Positions 23,224 to 38,200 of a stretch of DNA of 64,000 nucleotides are shown in pieces. The position numbers and the translations under genes are program-made. Origin of the DNA: Symsagittifera roscoffensis (lineage: Eukaryota; Xenacoelomorpha; Acoela; Convolutidae); contig NC_087067.1 of NCBI RefSeq assembly GCF_963678635.1, positions 1,738,001 through 1,802,000 of the forward strand. The letters are read 5' to 3'. The stretch's first letter is position 1, and every line of letters begins with the position of its first letter. Under the pieces are notes generated by a model, which was not told the DNA's origin, made no database searches, and saw only the letters and a program-made list of their open reading frames with translations.

Positions 23224-26200
23224 GTTTGTAAATTTCTCGTTATTTACAATAAAACGTCGCGCTATCTGAAAAACTCGTTAAAAAGCCAAGAAAAAGGATT
23301 ACGTCTCAAATGGCATAATTCCCAAATGGCATAAAAATTAAAAATGTCCCAAATGGCATAAATTTCATGCAACAGTTGCATTGAAAAAATCGAGAACAAT
23401 CTTTTCGTGAACAATGTGAGAAAATTAGTCAAATTGTCAATTCAAATGTTGATTGACATTTTATCTTGAAAAAGTTGTAGAATTTTTTATAAAAGCAAGA
23501 AGTATAAGCTTGCGGTTATTAATAAGCTTATTGTGGTCAATTTTTTCGACAAATTTTGTTGCGTAAAATTGTTTGGAAGCAATTAATTCCAAATCTTGTT
23601 CACATGCTTTCGTTCCTGGCAAAATGTTAGAATTAGAAATTGACAAAAAAATGTTTAAATTACAATGAAAACTTGAAATTTATGCCATTAGGGAAAAGTT
23701 TCAATTTTTATGCCATTTGGGAATTATGCCATTTGGGAAGTTACCAGAATTTAACAGGTCTTTTTTCTTATTCCGCCCAAAATATTGAACCTCAAATTTA
23801 AAAAAATATTTAAAAGAAAATTGCTCGAAGCTGACTAGTTGAAAATAAATTAATTGCCGAAAAATAGTTCAATAGGAAAAGACGCATATTTACATTTTAG
23901 CGTCGACTCTATTGTACTAGCCATTGCACACGTGCCGCTTGAATGATCAAAAATAATAAATTAGTTTCTGAAGAAACTCCTGTTTGAAAAAAGTGGCATT
24001 TTAAACCTATTGTTTTTCCGGTAAAAATCATTTGCTTGATTTTAGGTTTTTCTAATATATTGTCTTTTTAAATTAGTTTTTTTACTCAAATGTTTTTTTT
24101 TCTTGCTTCTTTGTTATCGCCCTACCTGATACGCTCATTTTATTAGAAAAAAAGTAGGTAACTGTCTTAAATATCAAATTTAAAAAATTATAAAATGATA
24201 AAATGATTACAGACAGAGTCATACTTTTTGAGATCAAGCGCTAAATCCGCCATTTTTAAAATCTCTTTGGTGCCTTAAAAGTCTCTTTCTTGCCTACAAC
24301 AGTTTCAATATTGTCTATTTTCTTCAGATTGCTGCCTTAAACTGTAAAATGTTCTATCAAAAAAGACGCATATATTTGATTTTTGCTTGAATTGGAATTA
24401 AAGTGCTAAAAACATCAATTTAATTTTTTCAGTTCCACTTTTTGTGACTTTTTTTCACTAGCACTCTAGAAACATATTGGTATATTGGTTCTAAAGTTAA
24501 GGAAAAATAGTGCAAATTTACCGAGAAAAATTCATAACCTTTAGGTAGATAGATTTAGTCACAGGAAATTTATTGAGTACAATAATTGTTCTAAGTTAAA
24601 AGTGAGGTCCACTAAAATTCAGGATATTATTGGTAATCTAGAAAAAAATTTAGTGGTGATTTAAATCTGATCTAAAATCAATCCAAAATGATGCCAGGCG
24701 TGTTTGTTTAATCTAAATAAATCATCCTTGTCAAATCCAAATTTCTAAGTGCACTTCAGTTCTGCTTAGAACGATTTCTGAGACGGATTACATTGCCGCT
24801 TTCTTCTTAATAACACAAAATATATTGCGCGCAAATCATCCCGAGATTGACTAAACCTATATAAATTTATGAAATGTGATCAAAGGTGGGGTGTTTTGCA
24901 ATTTTGAGCTCAGGACATCCTTAACTTTTGGATGATAAAAAAGTTTCGTCAAAAACGGCTAGTTAAGTCAAAATTGGCCTGGCAAAAGAAAACAAGACTG
25001 CTCATATTAGGGAGAGGTTGTGATTGTTCGACTGCCTTTCAAGTCGGAAGATTTTTTCAGAACACTCTTCACGCTATATAAAAAAATAAAATTTTTGCAA
25101 ATAGCAAAGTATTACATTACGAGGCCAAACTGTGCACTGGATAGGAGGACAATTTTGTGTCTGTATGTTCCTGGATTCCATAGACAAGTCTTAAAATTTG
25201 TTCCAAAACGTGAGTGGATTCCACAAATAAGATTTCAATGAATTCCGCATACAATTACCTGTAACGTTAATTTTGTCGGCATATTTGTTTTGATGCAGAT
25301 TTCGCAACAAGCAATAATAGCTAGTTGTTATGGATTCCGCAAGTGTAAGTGGATTCCGCAAACAGTGAGTGGGTTCCGAATTTTGTTCAAAACTGAACTT
25401 GCATATGAACAATTAAAAGCTTAGCTGGAATTCTTATCTCTAGCAATGCAGAATTTAAAAGCAAAGACTTAACCATTGTGAGCGGAATCCACAAACAAGT
25501 CTTAAAAAATTGGTTACCTAAATCGGTGGATGTCATCTTTTAGTATTTTGGAAACACAACACCGAATAATTTCAATTTTTGGAGTCATTGAGTTGAGAGT
25601 GTATGGAACACACATCATATCGACAAATTAGGTCAGTATTTGGTATTGGGTCAATCCCAAATACTGATTTTGGAAACATATAGCCGAATAAATGCAGTAA
25701 TTGTAGTCATTGCGTTGAGAGTGTATGGAAACACAACATACAGCATATCGCCAAATTAGGTCAGTATTTGGGATTCCATCGATCCCAAATACTGGTCAGT
25801 ATTTGGGATTGATGGAATCCAAAAACTGGAATAATTTAGAATAAATATGTAATATATCCATTATTTGGAGTCATTGGGTTGAGAGTGATTAGAAACCCAA
25901 CGCATAGCAAATCGTCGAATTAGTTCAGTATTTGGGATTTCATCGATCCCAAATACTGGTCAATAATTGGGATTTCATTAATCCCAAACACTGATCTTTT
26001 CTAGTAAATTTCTTTTCTAGTAAATTTCTATTCTAGTGAAATCAAATCATGTATTTAAAAGATATAATTTCAAAGGCTACTACACATATAAATATATATA
26101 AAAGGAATCCGCAAACAAAGTGCGGATTCCAATTACAATTTGCGGATTCCACTTACAAATGCGGATTCCGCAACAGCTCAATTTAACGATGCAATTGTTT

Positions 26201-29200
26201 TATCATTTATTTGTGGATTCAACAAACTGTTCTGGATTCCGCAAATACAGTTGCGGATTCCGCAAATTTGCTTATTTTTCGAGCAATTTTGAGCGGTACA
26301 ACAGCACAGAAGATCAAAGAAAAGTAGCAATGTTGCGGATTCCGCGACAAATCTGATTTTGGCCTGTTGCTTATTCCGCTCACAATGCAGAGAATGCACA
26401 GTTTGGCCTCGTAATGCAAATCGACCAAATAACATGCCTCGATTCAGTTCGTAACTACATGTAGGACGGATCAAATCTTTATTTACGCGCTGCACGAAAC
26501 ACGCTATACGCGCGTTAATGAACCCAAATCGGCCAAACTGGCAATTTTTAACCGCCATAGTCTTACAAAAAAATCACAGGTGAAATATCTTTTAAAGTGT
26601 GAGCTCAGGACAAGTCGGAGAATGCTAAATGATATCTTCCGTAATTACTCAGATTAAAGAAATTTTAGTTTTTTCTTGAATAATCCAGGTCCCTCCCCTG
26701 AATCCAGACTGCGGTCGCTTCTCTCGACCCTGGACAATATCCAGGTAGAACTGAAGGCAACGGGGGTCATGTTGACTGAAGTGAGAGACACGTGGAGCAG
26801 GTTCAACACTTCAGCCGAAGATCTCAAAGGATACATGAAGCAGTGCCTGGATATTCTCAAGGCCACCCGTCCCCAACTTGAGAACTCGGCGTCCGAATCG
26901 TCAGTTTCAGCAGTGAGCCAATTTTTTTCTACTATCTTTCAGTTATGAGTTTCTCATTTTTGAAGAAACATATACAAAAAGAAACAAAAAAAAATTGAAA
27001 TATTTTTATCGAAACAAAACTAGACGCCACCCTCTGAAAAAGTTTATAGTTTGGCTAAAGATTTCTGTTGAACCAAATCAAGTCTCCCTTTCATAGAAGT
27101 CGGATATTTTAAATTATTCAATCACACTGAATGATTACGCTAGAAAAATTTTTCTCATCTAATTAAATAATTTCTCTTTCAAAAAGATACCCCATTCTCT
27201 TGGACATTCAAGTAAGTTCTTAGTATGCGAGTCAAAAAATATCCACTTTTTGATTATGGCGCTGGACATAGAAAGCGCTGGTGCGTATCTTAAATACAGG
27301 ATGTAATACATTTTGTTTTCGTTTTACCAGTCCAGTTATCAACATACATTGAAACTGAAGAAACTGATTTGTTCCTGGTTTAGGCATTAAACACATGCAT
27401 GAAACCTAAGGAAGATTTAATTTCTTAGAAAATTTATACCATATCTATGTTTTAGTGATAATCTTGGAAAATGTATACAATATTTATGTTTTTAGTTATA
27501 TGAATTTTTAATATGAAATTTGAGTTCTACCGAGACCCGGGTGATCACTTGGTAAATTTAGGGTGGAGATTGTTCACACCTTAATTTCAACTATTTTTTG
27601 AAAGAAATACAAAATCTTCAAAACTTTTCATGTATAATTGCACTCCAGAGGTATATTTGCTTGGTTAGTCGACTTTTATAAAGACAAAAGAAAATATAGG
27701 AGCTCTATCAAAAACCAACGTATAAAATGCTTTACATTAATTAAGACTTTTTTCAGAAAATTCGTTCCAAACTGGTTGAAGGAAGCTTAATCGCCATAAT
27801 TGATTTGTTATTAGGGGCTAAATCTATCACTTCGTACTTTATATGGTGTTTGGGGGATGATTTTCACGAAAAAAATCTCAATTTATAAAAAAAAGTTTCA
27901 TTTTATTTTATTGCTTTTAATTTTTCCATGTTGATACTGCTCTAAAGACTTTAAAAGGCAGTCGGAACCTTCAGGGCTTCACCCTGATACGAGCAGTCTT
28001 GTCTTCGTTTGCAGTCTAACTCAAAACTTTGGTGTTTCACTTTTGGTGCGTTATGCCATCTAGAAACTCAGCGTCAGCGTTGATTCTACCATTAACAGGG
28101 CGATTTTGACCTACAATCAGAATACCTTCCGCAGGCAAAGGCAGAATCAATCGAGTATACCCACTTCCTGATTATCGGATTAACGGAATCCCCAGATTCC
28201 TGGTGTATTAAAAAAAATGAATTTTGATTTAAAAAAAACCAAATACTTTATAACTGGTTTTTATATCAAAATATGTTGGGGCAAGACCTGAAACATGCAT
28301 AAACGTGCGTTTTCTGTCTTCCAATTAAGAGTTTTTTGAAGATTCTCTGGACATGTTTCAGTCAAATTTGGAACTTGGAAATTTGCTTATTCAACTCTAG
28401 AAAAACTGAAACTTGCTCTTTGAAAATGAAGAATTTGGATGATTTCTCAATTTTCAGCTGCATTCCTCAAAATATTTTTGACAACATCCTTAAAATGCGG
28501 TTGTCAAATTTTGTTAATAAAATTTCGGAAGCGGCAGTAAAATTGATCGGAAAACACGAATAACATTTTTGCCCTGCTAGAGGAATGCACCCCTGATTGG
28601 AATTCATGATTGATGTTGTGTGTTTTAACCAGACCAAAAGTTTGTCCATTTTACAACCAACTACTAAACCTCAGCATTTCAAAAATTGAATATGTTCCTG
28701 AGGCAAAATTTCAAACTTGGTCCAAAAAGGCAAGAAAATTTCAGTGAGCCAGTAACCCATACATCATGGAGAATCTAGCAAAAGCTATCATCGACATTGC
28801 TACTAGGACATCATGCCCAAATCATCCGATTTGGCGCTCAAATATGCGTTCCTTTTTCACTTTAGCAGAGGTTGAAGCAATTTTTTTGATTTTATTGCAA
28901 TAACGACAAAAAATTGTTTGAAAATTAGGTCATAAATTAATTTTTAAGTTTTGTTTCTGTACTTCAAACTGAATATGAATGTAATAGCTGAACAACTGAA
29001 TTTTTTTTGCGCATATTTTGAGTTTTTTTTTAGGCAACTTCATAGATTTTTACCGCATATACATACCGCATAAAACTAACAAGTTTCCCAAATAAATGTT
29101 TCCCATTTAGTATATTTAGTCTAAAATTCAAATTTTGTCATAACTTTTAAAGAAAAACGATTTGAGACTAATTAAAGGCAGATCGAACTTTCAAGCCTTT

Positions 29201-32200
29201 GACTTGATACAAACTTTCTTGATTTAAATTGACTAGCTGCCACTTTTTCAGGTTGGACTGTAGTAAATTATGATTTTGAGGACACTTATAAAAATTTTTA
29301 TAATGTCCTGTGCAAGAAATTGTCCTAAAATGGTGTTAAATGCCTTTTTGCTTCCTGCTAAGTATTTTTGAGTAGCCGTTCGAAAAATTCCGACAAAGTA
29401 TCTGTTGAGATATTGCGAATTTCTAGGAAGAGTAAATAAAAAAACTGAAAATGCAAATTTTTAACGACCGTTCTTTTACCCATTGCGATAAGGAATGCTA
29501 TTGCAACCGGGTGCTGCATTCTTCTCTTAAAAAATGTTGTTCACAGAATGATCGTTTTTGGTAGTTGGAGCTTTCAGCTTTTTTGGTTTTGGCTCCAATT
29601 CTGTCGGGTTATTTACCTAGTTTTTTTTCTTTTAGTTTGAGTAAATATTTTTTTGTTCTTTTTTACGGAGACAGATTTCTTTAAAAAGAATAAATTTCAT
29701 AATCTCTTTCGTTTGAAATGCATTCCTTATTTATTGTGTTTTTTGAGTTTATGTTTTACCTTCATGGTTTAATGTTTCGATTTTTGCAAAAAAAAAATTT
29801 CTTTTAGTGTTCAAGAACTTGGTATCCTATATTCCATAGTGATAACCCTTTTCAGCGAAAAACACTGAGTCAGTAAGATTTAAGAGCTATTAAATCAAAA
29901 ACTACGTTCCAAACAAATTGGTCCTGTTTTTCTAATTCAAATTTTAGCTGTTTGATTTTACGTTTTTTATAATTTTTAGGTCTTTGATTTCATGTTCATC
30001 AGACCTATTTTTAGTGAAGAAAAAATGGAACTGGAAATCTGTTTTTCGGCTGTACGGCTTCTGCTTATTTTTCGTTTTGTGTATTTTGACTTAGTTTTTA
30101 GCTTTAAGCGCCTTAACTCTCTTCATATATTAGGTTTTTTTGCTTGGATTGGATTGTTTTAAGTTTGATTGGATTGTTTTAAATTCGAAGTTTTTGGCAA
30201 GTGTCCACGAGACTCATAATTGTGATTGTTACTGTCTTTTTCCTGTCAGTAACTGGTGTCTTTTTGAATTGTGATCTGTTTCCTGTTAACAAGAATCAAC
30301 CTTCTGATCAGTTCGTAATAATTTCATATTTGATAAGTTTTCTTAATTTGGGTAATTTAAAAGGATTGAAAAGCTTTGTAGATTTTCGGCAAGCCTGTAT
30401 TGTGGCAAAAGTTGGGAATTTTTGCGTCCAAGCTTCTTAAATATTTAGTGTTCCAATTTTTCTTTTTTTTAGTCCTAGTTTATCGCAAGCCTCGCGTATG
30501 TATAGTCCTCAACTGATTCTTTAGGTAATGTAGTTTGTTTGATTTCAAGATCTGTTTTTATCGTTTCTAAGATTTCATAGTTTTTCTTACCGTTTATATC
30601 TAGAAATTATGAAAAAGAACAGCCGAGTACTTGTTTTTTTCTTTGGGAAACTTATTTTTCTTTACAATTGCAAACATGTTTTTTGATTTTTTTACCGTAC
30701 GGTTTCTTCAACAGAATTCAATTGATTGTATAATTTTTCATTTTGTATCGCAAGTGGTGTGAAGTTCAGTTTCGCCACCGAGTCCAATATTACTCGTTCT
30801 TTTTGGTATTACTAATAAGGAGGCAGCGGGTAAGAATTGATTCAATCACCAATTTTTCAGATGAAATTGTAGTAAGTTTGTTTCAAAATTTTCATCAACT
30901 CTCTTTCAAAAAATTGAAGTTTCTTGGATAATTTTTGTGCAAAATTTCCATGTTTAGTTTTTTTATGAGAAGGTAGTAAATGGAGTTTTTTATAGCTTGA
31001 ATTCTTTATTATGGCCCACAGAAAAATTGTTTTATTAGTAAAATTGGCAAAAGGGCTTTTTTTCTAGCCGATCACTTTTTCAACCGAATTCAATTTTTAC
31101 AGAGTTGATTAAAGACTTCTACTTTAGTTAAACCAAAAATGTGTTTTGTTTGATTATGAGCATTTCAAAATAAATCTAACGAGATCCTTACAACTTCCTT
31201 CGAGCTGAAACAAGTTTTAGAAGTATGGTTTTTCAAAGTCTATTTAAAGAAACTTATTATATCTTTTGAACTTTGGCATTCATTTTTGTGTTGTAAATGC
31301 TCTTTTTTTCCGGCAGTTCGAAAATATTTTGAATGCGTGATTGGGCATCAAAATACCGTAACTAATTACTCAATTAGCATAAACAAGATAGAAACAAACT
31401 ACTATATCTTAGAAGCAAGTTAACAATTTTTTCATGCAAAGCTCGTATATAACTTACGCTAATAATTTTTTTTTTCGAAGTGTTTCTGAGAAAAAAGAGA
31501 TTCTGTCCATATAACCCAAATGTCAACTTGAAGCTTGCCAGAATTGATTTGCTCAAATTTTGTAAAGTTTATCATTTCATATTCGAGTTGGTTTTTCCTC
31601 AGACATTGCTCCACATTTTAACTGATTGCAACCTTTGAAGGAAATTTTAATACAGCCTGAAAAATTTTGTTGCCCATGCATGGCTCAAAATCAAATAGAT
31701 GTGTACTTGTGGTAATTCTTTGTCGTGGCGATCAATTTTGTCGTATTAAATTGTAAGCGCCAAGAAAAAAATTGTTCCAAACTGAATTGAGGCAGGCATT
31801 TTTTTTTCATAATTTATCACTTAATATTTTACAAATTTCGACAATTTAACAGGCAACCGGTGGCTAAAATTTGTATAAATCTGAAGAATTTCAATGCTCA
31901 GGGTGCCCTCAGCTTTCAAAAAGCTCTTGATCAATGATAGAAGAGATACAGTGCAGATTTAAATTATCCGGACAAAACGAACAAAACTTGAATTTTCAAA
32001 CGAGTTTTTTCCCAAATTGGGTTAAGATTAGACAAGAAAAGAACAGAAATTCCTCAGAATTAATATGGTGTTATTTTTTTTTCTCTGAAATTCTCAACCA
32101 AAATTTTACCCCAAAAATGGGTCACTTTGATTTTTTTCAAATAATCAAAAATTACGCTGAAACTATTTTGTTAATTTATAAAAAAATTATATCACAAGAA

Positions 32201-35200
32201 GCCTCTTACACAGCCCAACAAAGTTTAAGAAGGGTTAATTTTCCAAAAACTAGTATAAGAGAAAAATTTTCTATTTGATAGTCAATAAAAGTAATTTTTA
32301 CTATATAAAACCCAGAACCTCTGTTTATAAACAAATTTTAAACAATTTGCGCAAATTTTTGGAGAATTAACTCTTCTTAAATTTTGTTGGGTTGTGTAAG
32401 AGGCTTCTTGTGATTTAATTTTCTTATCAATTAACCAAGTAGTTTCAGCGTAATTCTTGATTAATTGAAGAAAAAAAAATGACCCACTTTGGGGTAAAAT
32501 TTTGGTTGAGATTTTCGGAGACAAATTTGCACCATATTAATTCTGATGAAATTCTTAGCAACTTTTTTCTCCTCATTTTTTTGTCTAATCTTAACCCAAT
32601 TTGATAAAAACGTGTTTGAAAACTCATGTTTTGTTCATTTTGTCCGGATAATTTAAATCAGCACTGTAGTAGGAACTTTCAGTTTTCTTCCTCTTTTTAG
32701 TAAGAGCAGTCCCCTTTGATCTAGTCGAGATGTTTCAATGTTGATGCTGAGCTACAAAGAAGGCCTTAAATCTATAAAGAAGTTTTAAAACTCTGGCTTC
32801 AACTTAATACTATATGACAGTAAAAAAAATTCGTTCGAGTTTTTCAACTGACACTTATTGGTGGTCTGCAACTGAAATCAGTCTCTGCGAATTTGATGAG
32901 ATTTGAAGTTGATGAGCTGTTAAACTCTTTTTCATTAGAGGTTTCATAGAGGTTGTATACTGCAGTTTTTTTGAAGAACGAATTTCCAGGAAAATTTATT
33001 CTGTTTGCCAAATCTAATAATTGATGAAACAATTGAACACTTTGATCATGTTTTTCATGAAACGTTTTATGAAGATTTTCTTCTCTTTTGACCGTTCAAC
33101 GGTCAAAATAAATTGAAAAGAAGCATAGCTGACAGAAAGCGACTGAACTCAAGTTCGAAAACAATTGGAACAAAGTTCAAACCCTTCAAAGAACCCAAGG
33201 GTTTTATGTGAAGAGAAATAGATTTATTGATATAGTCCTAACTTGGAATTTTTTAACACAACAGAAATAACTATTTTACATGCAGACCTGGGCAATTGAG
33301 TCCAGCTTAGATATTGGAGTGATTGATTTTAACCAGTTTTTTTCTTTTGGGGGGGGCGGGGTGGTAACACTGGATTGACTTTTTTTTTCCTTTCAGGATT
33401 TTTTCCAAGACTTCCACCACTGGGCTGGCATACACACCATAGTGAATGAGAGTGGCAACTTTCTAATAGAGGGTGCGGATGACAAGACAAGGGAGAAGTT
33501 GAAGAAACAGGTGCTTGCCATCAACTCCAGATGGAAGGAGATCGCAGACACAGTCAAGGCCAACTTCGGCGACAAAATGGTATGGTCAGCTATAAGTAGT
33601 TGGATCTTAAGTGAACCACACTCCTTAAATGTTTAGGTGTTTTGGTGAAAAAAAGTGATGGGTTTTAAACCAGTGTCCTTGACCCCTCGTAAAATAAAAA
33701 AAACACAGTGATGACCTAAAGAATTAAACCCTAATTAATTAAAAACTTCCTAAATTTTTGTCATTTTGTCACTAAGTGTCACAAAATTTTTTTCTAGATG
33801 AGCGATGACTTAAATAAGCTTGAAAATCAGACAGTTTTGGGCAGTTTAAAGGACATTGATTAGTTGAAAAGTTTTGCATATTTGATTCTTCGGTCATGAA
33901 AACACCCCCCCCCCCCCCCATTTTGTGTTTAAATCGAGCCTCAGCAACTAATTGAATTTTTTTTCTTACTTGTATAATAGAATTGAATTGCTTTTTTTAA
34001 TTTGCAGAAAGTTCAACAATTGAGGAAGTTTGAAGAAGATATCTCCAAATGTAATAAGTGGGTAAGCGAAGCGAGAAAAGTTCTACAACATGGTACAACT
34101 ACAACTACAAGTAACAGCGGGACCAGCTGCAGAGTAAAATGCAACCTCACAGATATCATCGCCAGGCAGGATCAACTGAAGGTACCGTCCATTATATTCA
34201 GTAACAATATATGAAATTTGATCAAAAAATATACAAAAAAATCAAACAACAAACAAAATGAAAAAATATTACCAATAAAAATCATAACTAAAATGCGCAT
34301 TTTAAAAGTCATGTTTTTTATTTGGTGCTAGAGCAAGAGTGTCAATATCATCATCCGCTATTTATACGGTTCCAGGATTACAGGAGCGTAGACCTTTTTG
34401 GCTTTGCAATAAAACCCGCATTTTTTTCATCCCGAATGTTGAGTAAAATTTTAAAATATTCTTCGGTAAACCTTACGGTAGTAAGATCCTGCATTTTCCG
34501 AACATAGGGACAAACTTTCAGAAAACTTTTCGAAGTTTTAGCGAATATCCGATAGATCAAAAAATTTTTGACAAAAAAGGAAGAGCTCACTCCAAAATCC
34601 GGCATCTGAAAACCGGTAGATTAATTTAGACTTGCAAAAGCAAGTGTCTTGTAATCGGCAACTAAACTTTTTTTCCGTTAAAAACTTTTCTTACAAATTT
34701 TCAATTTGCTTTATTATTGAATCCTAAAAACATCCAGGTTCCCTCATACCGAAGTTATCGGAAAGTTGATTTGTCGGACTTTCGTTTTATGGGACTGATT
34801 GATTTGTCAGACTTTTTTATCTGCTCGCGTTTTGTCGGCTTAGTTGCCACATCACAAATTTTATTTTGTGCTGAAAGGGATAACAGTGAAAAGACTGCCT
34901 GCTCCCCTGTGTGTCTGCATGTATGCATATTCCCCTAGTCTCTGTTTACTTTACCCCTCTATCTACAGCCTTCGAAAAAGTCTATGTGGGGGATTATTTG
35001 ATCCATACATTTGATTTTTTTCAATTTTTCGTAAACAACCCTCCCAAATTTCAAATTTTAGTTTCAATGAAAAAAACTGGAGTGAAATACTCTCCTGCAT
35101 ATGCATAAATTTATAAATTTTACCAAAAATACCCTCTCAAATCTGAGACTTTGAGTTAAATTTAAAAAACGGATGTTGCGGAGCTTGTTTGCATACGCGA

Positions 35201-38200
35201 CTACGCCCACATTTTTAATTAAGAATTTATATACCTTTGTTAAAATATATAGATTTTGAATTTTTGACCAGATTTTGAAACTTTTTGAATTTTTCGAGAA
35301 ATATCCTTTAAAATTTGAATTTTTGGGTTCAGTCGAAAATGCATATTACAAGTTTTTGATTTGTTGACCGTTTTTTGGAGTTATCTTGATAACTATCTTG
35401 CCAAATCTGATACCATAGGGTTGATTGTAAAAAACAGGGTGTTGAATGTCGAAAGTTTAGCTTTGTTATTGGGTAGTAAACCATGAAAAACATTTTTCGT
35501 GCACAATTTTTTATAGAAAAAGCTTTTGGTTTTCAAAAAAAATCAGAAATATAAATTTTCGACAGTATCTTGGAAGCGTTTTGATTTTTTTCCAAAATTG
35601 CCGTACCAGTTTTGAGATTCAATGCTGAATCGAGAATTCCAATATGGGGAATTTTCTCTACTTTAGATTTCAGAAAGTCAAAAATTTGATTTTTTGAATT
35701 TTTTTCTAAAACTTTTTTGAGTTTTCATAAAAACTACCGTTTCACATCTATTATGAAAAATTTAATCGAAAGAACCAACTGCAAAATTTTGACTCCTTTA
35801 TTTTTTGTAAGAGAAACTTCATGTCCTTGGGACAGTAAGGTTATGGGCAAAGTCCAATTGTTGAATTTACGCATTTCGTCCGGCATCAGCATAAAAATTT
35901 CACAAAAAACGCGCACTTCCAGCTTAAACTGCGAACATAGGCTGCGAAAACTTTTTGTATACCCTATATTTTTTTTTATTCAACAATTTTTCATGGCTTT
36001 CTTGGTTTTTCTTTAAATTTTCTCTTTTTTTCGACTTCTTATGTTTTTTTTTAGCTTTTGTGTTGTATCGCAAATGGTCCGAAGCTCCGTTTTCCCTCTG
36101 TGTTTGAAAATGACATATAACCAATAAAAAATTGACTTAGATTTTAATTTTTACAGGAATTGGAACTGGATCTACCTGATGTTGAGGAACAGTTTAAGTC
36201 ACTTAACAGACTCTGTCAACTAATCGTGCCTCAGGTCTCAGACGACCAAAAGTCCAAAATAGTATCCAGACTTCGCAAGCTGAAAGACGACATCTTAGAC
36301 GTCAAAACCAGAGTAGCAGCTGAGATCGAGGACTCGATAACTGCCGTTGATTTGGTCCAGAATTACGAGCAGAGAACACAGTCAGTTCAACTGTGGATCT
36401 CGCGCTGTCGAGAATTGTTCGGTGAAATTGAAAAGGGACTAGAGTTGAACCAACTTGAAACTTTTAGACGCAAACTCCAGGTACATCTTTTGCTATTGAT
36501 AAGTTACAAAATAAAGGCCCCCAAAAACCTGCCAAAAAATGATCTTTTTTGTATAAATAATTTATACGCTTTCTCCTTATAAATGCACAATAATATGCTT
36601 TTTCTTGATTAATTCATTTTCGGGATAAAACATTTACGGAAAAAATGAGAAGTGTCTTTTTTTGTTACGCCATAGTTTTTGAAGACAGTTTTCGTTGTTA
36701 TCTGAAACCTTCCTTTTTCCAAAATTTATTTAATTGATTATATGCCTTGAATATTAATAGTATTTGCTTGCGAGTCATCAGTTTCAAATTTATCATATCA
36801 AAAACATCCGAATTTGCAGGAAAAAAGCCAATTGCACAAACAATACCATATTTGGATTTTTCCCAGTTCACTTTTGACAATGAATTTGGCAATTTGCTAT
36901 CATAAAACATGGCTTCGCTTTTGTCTTCGAGATGCATGAATAATTAACATCAATTTAATGAGGAAATCTCAGCTGATAGGAACAAAAACGATCTTTTTTC
37001 CACCTCAAATGTTGGTTGAATCCCGGTTAAAACAACTGTTCCTGTTGGAAATTCTTTTTTATTATCACTAATGAAAATTTACACCGACGAAAACGGAAAG
37101 CTGATTTTTTTTTGATATTTATTCAAAACGAATCAAAACTGTCTGCCAATTTTACAAGAACCCACATAAAAATTTGTGTTCTGGCTTTAAGTTTTCAGTT
37201 TTTCTTTCTTTATAAAAAAACTTAGCCTCGTTTCCTTTCTTCGAAATCACAAATTTGTCTATTTCAAATTTTAGGAGTTGAATAATTCGGAAAATTTGGA
37301 CTCGGATCTCAAAGACCTTTCGTCGCTGATCAGTCAGTTATCTCAACACGAGAGCTTAGATACGAAAGCGATTTCCAACGAACTAGTGGTTATTCGCAAT
37401 AACTACCAGGTATGTAAATACAATTTTCTACTCTTCTGCTTTCGACCTTTTGGTTCTTCGGTTTAGATCCCAATTCGATTTTTTCTTCAGACTTTCCGGT
37501 CTCGTTTATCTGAAGAAATGACAACAATGGAGTCGCGAATCCAAGAATCGACCCGACTTCACAAAATGCGAGCCGAGTTCGAGTCGTCGCTTGACGAAGC
37601 CCGACACGCGTTGTCACGTGGGACGCCTATGCAGTCGCGAGACGACCACACACTCATGTTGAAATCCACGAAGAACAAACTGGAGTCGGTGACGAGTCGG
37701 ATGTCGGAATACAAAAGGATGTCGGAAAGCATTTCGTCCTACTCGGCTCTGAACGCGAAGACGAAACGACAAGTTGTGGAACAAGCGCGAAAATTACAAC
37801 AGTCTTCTAATGTTAGTTTTTGTTCAGATTTCGAGTCCGTATTTTTATTGACGGAAACCTTATACGTGCTCCTGTCTAAACGATTGTTGATTTTTCAGAA
37901 TATGTTTTGCTTTTTGAGTTTCATGTTTCAGAATCTGAGAAAACAATTCAAAAATCAAAAAAATTTCGCCATCCACAAATGCAAAAGGTCAGGGGCAAAA
38001 CTAGGTTTTTCGCGAGGGGCGAGTTTTCAAACAATTTTCGGAAAAATAACTGTAAAATTGACGTTTTGGGTATTTTTTGGGCAGTTTTGACCAAAGTGTT
38101 GCATGCTTCGGCGTTTTTCCCACCTCAAACTTACTAGGCGCCGAAAGCACTCTAAGAAAAATGAAGGCTCAGTCGGCCAAAAGTAGATATAGTAAGCTAT

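Noticed and set aside
25190-26355. CRISPR-like array, suggested by regularly recurring short motifs
   Set aside because: The spacing is irregular, the motifs are in both orientations, and the host is a eukaryote.
30201-30440. 79-codon frame with a signal-like start
   Set aside because: Intronic T-rich DNA, and the first codon is not ATG (GTG).
32282-32627. Open frames with apparent similarity to a frame at 31934-32278
   Set aside because: They are the two arms of one fold-back element, so the similarity reflects the inverted repeat and not a protein family.
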